From the NCBI RefSeq assembly GCF_024398035.1, contig NZ_CP073748.1:111001-175000 (forward strand): a stretch of 64,000 nucleotides of DNA, in the 5' to 3' direction. This document shows, one piece after another, positions 1 to 7,912 of the stretch. The notes under the pieces were generated by a model. That model searched no databases, was not told the origin of the DNA, and saw nothing but the letters and a program-made list of their open reading frames with translations. This stretch comes from Kordiimonas sp. SCSIO 12603 (GTDB lineage Bacteria > Pseudomonadota > Alphaproteobacteria > Sphingomonadales > Kordiimonadaceae). The translations under genes were made by a program, and so were the position numbers. Position 1 is the first letter of the stretch, and every line of letters begins with the position of its first letter.

Positions 1-1
1 T

Positions 2-382
2 GATACTGTTGGTGCGGATCGTTCTGGCGAAAAACTACCTTTCGTCCCTGAATGGACCCTGCAAGCTTACGGTACCTATACCATCCCACTCGGGACTTGG
101 GGTGAACTCGATCTATCCGCAAAATACCGCTATGTGGATGATATTCTTTCAGGCAGTGGAGTAGATATCGACCTACAGTTCCCTGTGGAATCTTATGACG
201 TGATCGACCTAAGCGCTGCAATCGTGGCTGATGATTGGCGGTTTGAACTGTTTGTTGATAACGTTACCAACGACTTTATTGAAACCCGCGTCTTCAACGC
301 ATTCTTCTTCGAGGAACCAAGACCATTTTCAGTTGTCTTACCACCTCGCAAAGCCGGTTTCAGAGTAAGTTATCAGTTTTAG
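2..382 (+). CDS. TonB-dependent receptor, C-terminal fragment
   Basis: This is the last 126 residues of an outer-membrane TonB-dependent receptor that begins before the window; the frame is open from base 2. Alternating beta-strand residues are visible (WTLQAYGTYT, ELDLSAKYRY, WRFELFVDNVTN), and the chain ends in VSYQF. A C-terminal aromatic residue is the usual signal for beta-barrel insertion by the BAM complex. The motif FVDNVTN is the typical penultimate strand of these receptors. The substrate cannot be told from the fragment. The following hydrolase gene starts about 28 bases later, so the two may be co-transcribed. Confidence 0.85.
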   Translation, partial: DTVGADRSGEKLPFVPEWTLQAYGTYTIPLGTWGELDLSAKYRYVDDILSGSGVDIDLQFPVESYDVIDLSAAIVADDWRFELFVDNVTNDFIETRVFNAFFFEEPRPFSVVLPPRKAGFRVSYQF

Positions 383-410
383 TCATTGGTAACGTTAAGG
401 GAGTAGAGTG

Positions 411-1277
411 ATGTATATTCAGGTCAACGGTGTGAAACTGTTTGTAGAAACTGTTGGGGCAAAACTTGGTTTCCGTGGTGATGAAACTATAGAACGTCCA
501 ACAATTCTGCTGCTGCATGGTGGCCCCGGATTGGATCACTCTGTCTTCCGCCCTGCTTTCGAACCCCTTTCTGAGCATGCTCAACTAGTGATGTATGATC
601 ACAGAGGTTCCGGCAGAAGCGAAGATGGCCCAAAATCACACTGGCATATGGACCAGTGGGCCGATGATGTGGCTGGCGTTATTGAAACGCTTGATCTTCA
701 GAAACCCATTGTACTCGGTACGTCCTTTGGCGGTTTTGTAGCACAGCGCTTTGCCGCAAAATATCCAGACTTATTGAGTGGGTTGGTTTTGATGGCTACC
801 ACCTACAAACCACAAATTGAAGCTACACTTGAGCAAATCCTGCTTGCAGGCGGCATGCACGCTTCAGCAGCAGCCAGCGATTTTTTCACGGACGCCGAAC
901 GTCCCGGCGTGGTTGAAAAATACTTTGAAACCTGCCTGCAATATTATGCCTATAAAGGCATAGACGCTGAAGCGATGGCTCGTATCCCCCCCAGACCTGA
1001 AGTGATGATGCATTTCTTCCGAAAGAGTGGTGAGATGTACCAATGTGATTTCTCGGAAGACTTAAAGAAAATCAATGTACCCACCCTGCTCCTTCACGGC
1101 GAAAAGGATGTGATTTTCCCACCAGCACTTGCGGAAGAAACACTTAATCTATTGGCAGCAGAGCGAAAACACCTGGCGCTATTTAAAGAAGGTGGCCATC
1201 TGCTTGAGCAAGATGTCCCCGATGATCTTGTTCAGACAATCACAAGATTTTTCGAGCTTAAGCTGCCTTCAGGTTAA
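411..1277 (+). CDS. Alpha/beta hydrolase, proline iminopeptidase-like
   Basis: A serine hydrolase of the alpha/beta fold, 288 residues. HGGPG at residues 36-40 is the oxyanion-hole motif typical of the peptidase S33 (proline iminopeptidase) group. GTSFGG places the nucleophile at Ser105; Asp233 (HGEKD) and His263 (GGH) complete the triad. There is no signal peptide, so it is cytoplasmic. I chose the ATG at 411 because AAGGGAG lies seven bases upstream; a GTG codon directly before it is also open. The substrate is unknown. Co-transcription with a TonB receptor and a DUF2817 protein would fit breakdown of imported peptides or esters, which is inference. Confidence 0.85.
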   Translation: MYIQVNGVKLFVETVGAKLGFRGDETIERPTILLLHGGPGLDHSVFRPAFEPLSEHAQLVMYDHRGSGRSEDGPKSHWHMDQWADDVAGVIETLDLQKPIVLGTSFGGFVAQRFAAKYPDLLSGLVLMATTYKPQIEATLEQILLAGGMHASAAASDFFTDAERPGVVEKYFETCLQYYAYKGIDAEAMARIPPRPEVMMHFFRKSGEMYQCDFSEDLKKINVPTLLLHGEKDVIFPPALAEETLNLLAAERKHLALFKEGGHLLEQDVPDDLVQTITRFFELKLPSG

Positions 1278-1338
1278 AGCTCCAACTTCTTTCTATTTCG
1301 TTTTCTTGGTTTCAGGATGTTTCTGAAAGGCTTTTGTT

Positions 1339-2451
1339 ATGGCTTATCCACATGAACAGTATTTTTCGCAGGACTATTTTTCAGCCCGTAAAAAGTTCTT
1401 AAAGGCCGCTTCACAGCAAAATCTTCAAATCAAAAGCTTCCTCCATCCAGAAAGTGTAAAATCAGATCGTGATTTTGCAATAGATGTCGCTATCGCTGGC
1501 GATTTAAATGCTTCCAGATTGATGGTTATAAACTCTGGTACACACGGCCTTGAAGGGCTTGCAGGTTCGGGCATTCAAACGGGCATTATAGATCAGCTTG
1601 AGAACTATAATATCAGCGATATTGCCCTTTGCTTTATTCATGCCCTTAACCCTTGGGGAATGGTTCATGCCCGACGCCAAAATGAAGATAATATCGACCT
1701 AAACCGCAACTTTATAGACTTTGCAGCAACATCCCCCGGCAATCTTTATTACGACCTGCTGCATGATAAGGTATGCATCCCCAACCTGTTTATAGACGGT
1801 ACCGAAAACCCTACTGTACCGAAGCGCATCACCCGCTTCATTGATGCCCATGGCCTGCAGGCCTATCACGTTGCGCTCTTTCAAGGCCAATACACCCATG
1901 CAAACGGTATTGGCTTTGGCGGCTGGAAACCAAGTTGGTCACGCCGGATGTTTTATAAGATTTTGGAGGATTTTCAGAGAACTGCGGAACTGGTAACAGC
2001 TATAGATATCCACACTGGCCTTGGTGAATACGGTGAAGATATTATTATTAACAACAGCCCGCAAAATTCCACCGCTCTTCACCTTGCCCAACAGATATAT
2101 AGAGAGAAGCTGGTTTCAATTTCTGAAGAAGGCGCACTTCCTTACAAAACAAAGGGAGACACCTTTTACGCGTTCGAACAAGCATTCCCGAACGCACTCA
2201 ATATCCCTGTAGCACTGGAGTTTGGCACATCCTCGGTAGAGGACCTTATGCGTCTGCAAATTGAAGATAACTGGCTTATTCATCACGGGGACCTTCGTTC
2301 AGCCACAGGCCGGAGGATCAAAGATGAACTAAAAGACTTCTTCTATCCAAATGATCCTAAGTGGCGACAAAATATCTTCAGCAAAGCCAAGCAGCATATT
2401 GATGCTACCATATCTTTTATAAAAGATTTTGGGTCGCGTTCCTCTATTTAG
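1339..2451 (+). CDS. DUF2817 family protein, M14-like metallopeptidase fold
   Basis: A 370-residue protein recognised as DUF2817 from NSGTHGLEGLAGSG (about residues 65-78), HALNPWGMVHARRQNEDNID and LNRNF. The family resembles zinc carboxypeptidases of the M14 type; the His/Glu of HGLEG and later His and Glu residues (DIHTGLGEYG, ALEFGTSS) are plausible zinc and catalytic positions. The family's substrate is not established. No signal peptide is evident. It follows the hydrolase by about 60 bases on the same strand. Its 3' end overlaps the end of the convergent LacI gene by eight bases, so there is no room for a separate terminator. Confidence 0.8.
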   Translation: MAYPHEQYFSQDYFSARKKFLKAASQQNLQIKSFLHPESVKSDRDFAIDVAIAGDLNASRLMVINSGTHGLEGLAGSGIQTGIIDQLENYNISDIALCFIHALNPWGMVHARRQNEDNIDLNRNFIDFAATSPGNLYYDLLHDKVCIPNLFIDGTENPTVPKRITRFIDAHGLQAYHVALFQGQYTHANGIGFGGWKPSWSRRMFYKILEDFQRTAELVTAIDIHTGLGEYGEDIIINNSPQNSTALHLAQQIYREKLVSISEEGALPYKTKGDTFYAFEQAFPNALNIPVALEFGTSSVEDLMRLQIEDNWLIHHGDLRSATGRRIKDELKDFFYPNDPKWRQNIFSKAKQHIDATISFIKDFGSRSSI

Positions 2452-3466
2452 ACCCTATTACCGGCGCATTTGTTGTTGAACGCCGCATAACAAATTCAGA
2501 TTCTAGAATTTGCGGCTCGTAAAACTCTTCATCATCTGAATTTCTGAGATCGAGAATACGCTCCACCGCAAGTTCAGCCATTTTCTCTACGGGCTGATGA
2601 ATAGTAGTGAGGCTTGGAGATATAAGTGTCGCAATTGCAAGATCATCAAACCCTACGATTGATAGATCTTCCGGCACTCTGATCCCGAACTTATTGGCTA
2701 TGGTAATAACGCTCGCGGCCATTTCATCATTTGATGCAAAGATAGCAGTAGGCCTATCAGGGTTGCTTAAAATACCGATGGCACAGTTAAGGCCGCTTTC
2801 AAATGTATAATTCCCAACCCGCGTCCATTCCGGGTTAATGGTTAAGCTATGTTTTTTCATACTATCTGTGAAAGCCTGATGCCGCTCAATAGCATCAGCG
2901 TGGTCAGGATCACCTTTGATAAACCCAATCTTGCTGTGCCCCAGAGAAATCAGATAATTCACAAGAATAGAGGCTGCCTTATAGTTATCGATACCAATTG
3001 AGGCTGTACCTTCATAATCTTCACTAGGTGAAATACGAACCACAGGGATATTACGTTTAGCCAGCGCATCCAGCACTTGCGGATTGTCACACACAGGTGG
3101 CGCCAGGATAACGCCCTGCAGGCTCAAAGTATCGAGGAAACGGTCTATCCCCTCTTTATTATCCTGATTAAACAGTTCCACCACCAAGTGGTATCCGGCA
3201 CGCTGGCAAGCCTTCATTGCACCGCGCTGCATATCAGACAGATACCCACCACTTGGATCATCAAACAAAAGGCCTATCAAAAAAGATTTTTCACCACCCA
3301 GCGACCGCGCATAAAGATTAGGTTTATAATTGAGCGCAGCCACTGCCTGAAGCACAGCATCCTTCTTTTCCGCTTTGACGTATTTTTCATCGTTCAAAAC
3401 ACGGGAAACCGTTGAAACTGATACACCAGCTTTACGCGCTACATCTGTGATGGTGATTTTTGACAA
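2444..3466 (-). CDS. LacI-family transcriptional regulator
   Basis: A 340-residue repressor. The N-terminal helix-turn-helix (ITDVARKAGVSVSTVSRVLN, residues 5-24) is followed by the hinge helix region (NYKPNLYARSL) and a periplasmic-binding-protein-like sugar-sensing domain ending in GFDDLAIATLISPSLTTI. The start is a TTG codon preceded by GGAAAG. It is transcribed away from the GPH transporter gene, and a LacI-type operator lies between them (3502-3515). Similar sites stand before the TonB receptor at 5137. The likely role is sugar-relieved repression of transporter, receptor and perhaps glucosidase. The inducer is not known. Confidence 0.93.
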   Translation of the reverse strand: MSKITITDVARKAGVSVSTVSRVLNDEKYVKAEKKDAVLQAVAALNYKPNLYARSLGGEKSFLIGLLFDDPSGGYLSDMQRGAMKACQRAGYHLVVELFNQDNKEGIDRFLDTLSLQGVILAPPVCDNPQVLDALAKRNIPVVRISPSEDYEGTASIGIDNYKAASILVNYLISLGHSKIGFIKGDPDHADAIERHQAFTDSMKKHSLTINPEWTRVGNYTFESGLNCAIGILSNPDRPTAIFASNDEMAASVITIANKFGIRVPEDLSIVGFDDLAIATLISPSLTTIHQPVEKMAELAVERILDLRNSDDEEFYEPQILESEFVMRRSTTNAPVIGSK

Positions 3467-3501
3467 TATACTTTCCAGCCAAACTATGGATCAAAACTCT
3501 A

Positions 3502-3515
3502 TGAAAACGCTTTCA
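3502..3515. promoter_or_regulatory. LacI-type operator between regulator and transporter
   Basis: TGAAAACGCTTTCA is a near-perfect palindrome of the form TGAAA-N4-TTTCA with a central CG, the usual layout for LacI/CcpA/PurR-family operators. It lies 36 bases before the LacI start and 60 bases before the GPH transporter start, so one site could control both genes. The same half-sites recur at 5024 and 4958. Confidence 0.7.
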
Positions 3516-3575
3516 TTTATGCTTAGCTTAGAGGTGTAGTTTAGAGGAAAGTCAATAAAAATCAGTATTTTCTAC

Positions 3576-4916
3576 ATGGGAAAAATTTTGCAGAACTCAA
3601 ATAAACTCCCCTGGAAAACGCGGCTTGGATATGGCCTCGGTGACTATTCCCTCAATATCTTTTGGCAAGGCACAGCCTTGTTTTTATTTTACTTTTTAAC
3701 GGAAATCAGCGGTTTCAGCCCTTATGATGCAGGGCTTCTTATCAGCCTTAGTATTCTATGGGATTTAATCACTGACCCTCTAACCGGATATTTTGCTGAA
3801 CGCCTTAAAACTGATAACCCCTATCTGAAAATCATCAAATACACGGCTCTGCCGCTTTGCCTGAGTTTTACATTACTCTTCAGTGCTCCACAGCTACTAG
3901 ATCCAGAATATAGTAGCTTTATAACATGTCTCCTTGTGCTGCTCTTATTCAGGACACTATATACGCTCATATCAATTCCTTATTCTTCACTCACTATCCA
4001 GCTAACAAGCGATACACGCGAAAGAAATAAACTTGCGGGAATCCGAATGTATTTTGGCTTTCTGGGAGGTATGAGCGTTATTGTTATTCTAACTGCTGCA
4101 CAAGATTTAGGGGTAAACGCTAAAAGCTTTTCCAGCGCGGTCGGCATATGCTCAGCCATTGCATTTCTGGGATTTCTCCTGTTTTACCACACTACAAAGC
4201 AAGCGATTAAGGTTACTGCCCCTATAAGCGCTCGACAGACGATTCCACTGAAACACACATTTACTGCATTTCGAAAAAACCGAGCTGCACTCATCCTGAT
4301 TTCTATGATTGCAGGCGTTACCTTTGGCCTGAGCTTTATAATGGCAACTATTATTCACTATTTTGAATATGCTCTGGAGATGCCTCAATATGCTGGGTAC
4401 GCACAAGCAGGATTTATTGGCATTGCGCTGATCGCTATCCCGCTTTGGTCCTGGGCCAACAACTACTTGGGTAAGAAATATACCTGGGTACTTGGTACAT
4501 TTATCACTTGCTTGGGATTGTTCACACTAGCTTCTATGCCATCCTCACCCGTGCTTGCTGTCACGGCCTATACAGTTACCGGATTTGGTAGCAGTCTCTA
4601 CGGCATTTCAATCTGGACTATGATTCCAGATACGGTGGAATTCGGAGAGCACCGAACAGGTGTACGACTCGAATCGAGTATTATCGGCATTGTCTCAGCA
4701 TTCCAAAAACTCACGATAGCTGCTGCATCCTTTGCTTTGGGTATCTTGATGGAATGGGCGTCACCTTCTGTAGAATCCGCTCTAAACCTTGAGAAAATCG
4801 CGCTTATCGTAGCAATCATTCCAGCAGCCACAATCATTCTATCAGCTATTATGGCGCAATTTTACCCTGCTTACGAAACTGAGCATCAAAAAATAGCGCA
4901 ACAACTCACAACCTAA
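3576..4916 (+). CDS. MFS sugar transporter, GPH (melibiose-type) family
   Basis: A 446-residue inner-membrane transporter with about 12 hydrophobic segments. The segment WDLITDPLTGYFAER (about residues 62-76) carries the D-x3-DP-x2-G signature of the glycoside-pentoside-hexuronide family, which moves sugars with Na+ or H+. The C-terminal half has the matching SIWTMIPDTVEFGEHRTGVR motif near residue 350. It would carry the sugar released by periplasmic hydrolysis into the cytoplasm. The operator at 3502-3515 suggests control by the divergent LacI protein. The start ATG has only a weak ribosome-binding site. Confidence 0.88.
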   Translation: MGKILQNSNKLPWKTRLGYGLGDYSLNIFWQGTALFLFYFLTEISGFSPYDAGLLISLSILWDLITDPLTGYFAERLKTDNPYLKIIKYTALPLCLSFTLLFSAPQLLDPEYSSFITCLLVLLLFRTLYTLISIPYSSLTIQLTSDTRERNKLAGIRMYFGFLGGMSVIVILTAAQDLGVNAKSFSSAVGICSAIAFLGFLLFYHTTKQAIKVTAPISARQTIPLKHTFTAFRKNRAALILISMIAGVTFGLSFIMATIIHYFEYALEMPQYAGYAQAGFIGIALIAIPLWSWANNYLGKKYTWVLGTFITCLGLFTLASMPSSPVLAVTAYTVTGFGSSLYGISIWTMIPDTVEFGEHRTGVRLESSIIGIVSAFQKLTIAAASFALGILMEWASPSVESALNLEKIALIVAIIPAATIILSAIMAQFYPAYETEHQKIAQQLTT

Positions 4917-4953
4917 TTTTCACACTCAAAACTGATGCATTTTTGCACATTAT

Positions 4954-4975
4954 TTTCTGAAAATATTTTCAGAAA
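4954..4975. promoter_or_regulatory. 22-bp perfect palindrome, second operator-like site
   Basis: A perfect 22-base palindrome with the core TGAAAATATTTTCA (4958-4971). It shares the TGAAA-N4-TTTCA half-sites of the LacI-type operators at 3502 and 5024 but has AT rather than CG at the centre. Its centre lies 66 bases upstream of the centre of the 5024 site. A terminator for the preceding gene is possible, but no T-run follows the stem. Confidence 0.5.
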
Positions 4976-5023
4976 CACTTATGTATAATATTTTATCTAT
5001 AAATTTCAATTACTTAATATTTA

Positions 5024-5037
5024 TGAAATCGCTTTCA
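5024..5037. promoter_or_regulatory. LacI-type operator before TonB receptor
   Basis: TGAAATCGCTTTCA differs at only two of 14 positions from the operator at 3502-3515 and is also a near palindrome. It lies just upstream of a possible -35 box (TTGACA at 5046) of the receptor gene. This links the receptor to the LacI regulator 1.6 kb away. Confidence 0.68.
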
Positions 5038-5045
5038 GATAATAT

Positions 5046-5074
5046 TTGACAAGTCTATCCCCACTACCTACCGT
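5046..5074 (+). promoter_or_regulatory. Possible sigma-70 promoter of the TonB receptor
   Basis: TTGACA at 5046-5051 matches the -35 consensus. A weak -10 (TACCGT, 5069-5074) follows after 17 bases. The receptor start codon is 63 bases downstream. The -10 match is poor, so this is tentative. Confidence 0.35.
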
Positions 5075-5136
5075 TTAGACACTTCGCCACCGTATGCCTG
5101 AAACAGATATGCGGATGCGAGGAACGGGAGGAAATT

Positions 5137-7743
5137 ATGAAAACAACAAACCTACTGGCTGCAGCAGCGATTGCTACAGCTGGCATCGCGACCCCGTCCC
5201 ACGGGGTGCAACAGGCTTCAACTGACGCCCCAGAGGAACTCGAAGAGATCATCATTACCGTTGATCGTAGAGCGCAGTCCCTTCAGGATGTGGCCAGCTT
5301 GGCACAAGCGTTCAGCCAGGAAGACCTGAAGAAACTAGGGATCGGATCAGAACTAAGAAACCTGACCGTTGCCATTCCGGGAGTTAACATCTCCAACCAG
5401 GAAGGTAACATTGAAATCTTTATCCGTGGTGTTGGTACATCCAACAACACTGAGCTTGGTGATCCATCTGCCGCAACACATATCAACGGTGTATATATCC
5501 CTCGACCACGCGGGCTTGGCGCTATGTTCTATGATCTGGAACGCGTTGAAGTAAACAAAGGCCCGCAGGGTACAACACGCGGCCGTAACGCCGTAGCAGG
5601 CTCGATCAACCTTATCACAAAACGCCCGGTTCTGGGTGAAGTGGAAGGCTATATCGAAGGTGCACTCGGCAATTTCGATTCTCGCGAATTCCAGGGTGCT
5701 ATCAACCTACCAGTTGGTGATACTTTCGCGGTAAGAGCATCTGCATTCACCGAGTATCACGATTCATACTTCAACAATGCTGGCCTTGATCAGAACCTGA
5801 CACCAGCCGGTGTTGAAGATGAGGTTGCTTTCCGTCTCTCTGGCCTTTGGGAACCAAATGATCGCCTATCCGTATTCCTGATGGCTGATTATGGTAAAGA
5901 AGGTGGTACAGGTTATCCTGGCGCAAACCTATTCACCGCTTTCCAAGCCGGGTTTGATTTCGATGATCTGGATGCTCGCGACACAGTTAACCGCGGCTGG
6001 CAAGGTGAACTTGATAGCCAAAACTACGGTTTTCAGGCACAGATCTCATACGAATTTGATGGTGTAACTGTTACTTATTCTGGCAGCCGCCGCATCGTTG
6101 ATTTTGAACAAATCAACGCACAAACAGATGGTATCGCCTTCCCTGGCCGCGATCTGGCAGCTGTTGATTACGATAACTTCGGTAACGTTTTCTGGGATAC
6201 AAATTCCAAATCAAGCGTACATGAACTGTTCTTCTCATCTAACGATGAAGATTCTCGCTTACAATTCTCTGGTGGCCTTTTCTACTTCAACGAAGATCAG
6301 GATACAGGCTTCTTCTCAACAGCGGACAACGGCTTCTGTTGTTTCTCTGGCGTAGAGTTTACAACAGTAACAGACAGTAATTCTAAAGCTGCTTTTGCAG
6401 ATATTACATACGCCCTCACTGATAACTTCCGCATCAAGGGTGGCCTGCGCTACACTGATGAAGAGAAATCACGTGTTGGTGTTGGCGGTAACTATGCTCT
6501 TATCGCTGGTGGTGATGGCTTCGCTTGTTGCTTTAGTGCACGTTTCTCAACACCTGGTTTTGTACCAGCATTCCTTGATCGCCCGTCGCTTACACCACCG
6601 ACCAACGGTAACCCTGTTGATCAGGCGCAGTTCCTTCTGGATGGTGTAACAAGCTTTGGCTTCCGCGATACTCTTGATGATCAGCTTCAGGCAATCATCA
6701 ACGCTGGCGGCAACAATGCAGGTGCATGTCTAGACAGCCCAGTGAACGATGAACGTATCGATAACGGGTTCGTTGTGTGTGGGCCAGATAATACATTCAG
6801 CTTCCTTACTGTAACCACTCCTGGCCGCCAGGAAGGTACATTTGAGGCTGATTTCCTCGATTGGCGTGTTGGCTTCGAATATGACTATGGTGAAGATGGC
6901 CTTCTATATGGTTCCGTAACTACAGCTCATAAATCTGGTGGCTTTAACGATAGCCTTCCGGGCCCTGATGGCGGTGTTCTAAACGGTATTACTTTCGATA
7001 ATGAAAAAGTAACATCGTTCGAACTTGGTACGAAGAATGTGTTTGATCTGAACGGTCACCGCGCAATCTTGAATGCTTCCGCTTTCTACTATCTCTATGA
7101 TGATCTAGTGCTTCCTACGCAGGTATCACTCGGCGGTGAAGGTTCAAACGTTGGCCTTTCACAGCAGAATGTGAACATCTCTGACAGTACAGTTCTTGGT
7201 ATCGAAGTAGAATCAGCGATTGAACTGGGTAATGGCTTCAACTTTGGTGCAAATCTTCTGTATCTGGATACAGAGATTAAAGACGGTGTTGTTTCTGATT
7301 TCCGTGCTCAGGATTTCGGCAACTTCGCTAATACACCAGAAGCTGACCTGTCTGGTAACCGTCTTGCGCTTGCATCGAAGTTCACAGCAATTCTTCGCCT
7401 CGGACAAACAATTGATCTTGGCGCTGACAGCTTCGACTGGCTCGTTCTGGCAAACTACCGCTCTAGCTATCACCTAACTCCGTTTAACCAGCAGGACATT
7501 CAGTTCCGCGACGGTACAGTAGGTGATGCAGCGAGCCTTGGTTTTGCTGACGAACAAGATGGCTATGTTCAGGTTAACGTAAACGCTGGTTACAGCTTTG
7601 AAAACGGCGTTCGTGTTGAAGGTTATATCACTAACCTCTTCAATATTGATGCTTCAACAAAGTCTATCCAGGGTCCGAACCTGAACCTTAGGTTCCTTAA
7701 CCTTCCAAGAACTGCGGGCGTACGCATCCGCACTTCTTTCTAA
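5137..7743 (+). CDS. TonB-dependent receptor, probable oligosaccharide importer
   Basis: An 868-residue outer-membrane receptor. Residues 1-23 form a signal peptide (LLAAAAIATAGIATPSHG). A TonB-box-like stretch EEIIITVDRRAQ is followed by the plug domain (residues about 40-160, with VFIRGVG-type IFIRGVGTSN and VEVNKGPQGTTRGRNAVAGS). The rest is a 22-strand barrel ending in GVRIRTSF, with the usual terminal Phe. Start: GGGAGG lies six bases before the ATG. Cysteine pairs occur in loops (FCCFSG, ACCFSA), which is unusual and may mark a disulphide-stabilised surface loop. Placement between a GPH transporter and a GH3 glucosidase, under LacI-like operators, suggests import of a glucan fragment. 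Confidence 0.92.
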   Translation: MKTTNLLAAAAIATAGIATPSHGVQQASTDAPEELEEIIITVDRRAQSLQDVASLAQAFSQEDLKKLGIGSELRNLTVAIPGVNISNQEGNIEIFIRGVGTSNNTELGDPSAATHINGVYIPRPRGLGAMFYDLERVEVNKGPQGTTRGRNAVAGSINLITKRPVLGEVEGYIEGALGNFDSREFQGAINLPVGDTFAVRASAFTEYHDSYFNNAGLDQNLTPAGVEDEVAFRLSGLWEPNDRLSVFLMADYGKEGGTGYPGANLFTAFQAGFDFDDLDARDTVNRGWQGELDSQNYGFQAQISYEFDGVTVTYSGSRRIVDFEQINAQTDGIAFPGRDLAAVDYDNFGNVFWDTNSKSSVHELFFSSNDEDSRLQFSGGLFYFNEDQDTGFFSTADNGFCCFSGVEFTTVTDSNSKAAFADITYALTDNFRIKGGLRYTDEEKSRVGVGGNYALIAGGDGFACCFSARFSTPGFVPAFLDRPSLTPPTNGNPVDQAQFLLDGVTSFGFRDTLDDQLQAIINAGGNNAGACLDSPVNDERIDNGFVVCGPDNTFSFLTVTTPGRQEGTFEADFLDWRVGFEYDYGEDGLLYGSVTTAHKSGGFNDSLPGPDGGVLNGITFDNEKVTSFELGTKNVFDLNGHRAILNASAFYYLYDDLVLPTQVSLGGEGSNVGLSQQNVNISDSTVLGIEVESAIELGNGFNFGANLLYLDTEIKDGVVSDFRAQDFGNFANTPEADLSGNRLALASKFTAILRLGQTIDLGADSFDWLVLANYRSSYHLTPFNQQDIQFRDGTVGDAASLGFADEQDGYVQVNVNAGYSFENGVRVEGYITNLFNIDASTKSIQGPNLNLRFLNLPRTAGVRIRTSF

Positions 7744-7826
7744 AAACTCAGAGACGTGGGCCACTGTATCGAGCGGGGCCGGCCCACCCCCTTAACATCC
7801 TCCTCTCACGGATTTAAGGGTTTCCT

Positions 7827-7856
7827 AGGGAGAGATTTTTATCTCTCCCTTTTTTT
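7827..7856 (+). terminator. Rho-independent terminator after TonB receptor
   Basis: A perfect 10-bp stem (AGGGAGAGAT pairing with ATCTCTCCCT), a TTTT loop and six further T residues. It ends the receptor transcript, so the GH3 gene needs its own promoter in the 57 bases before its start. Confidence 0.92.
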
Positions 7857-7912
7857 ATCCGCTTAACAACGACTATCTCAGTGATAGAGTTAAATTTTCA
7901 GGGATTAAAAGC

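Noticed and set aside
385..402. TAACGTTA palindrome considered as a LacI-type operator
   Set aside because: It is only eight bases, lacks the TGAAA half-sites and overlaps the ribosome-binding region of the hydrolase gene.
7873..7887. CTATC-N5-GATAG repeat resembling a tet operator
   Set aside because: The spacing differs from tetO by two bases and there is no TetR-type gene nearby; probably chance or a minor site of another regulator.
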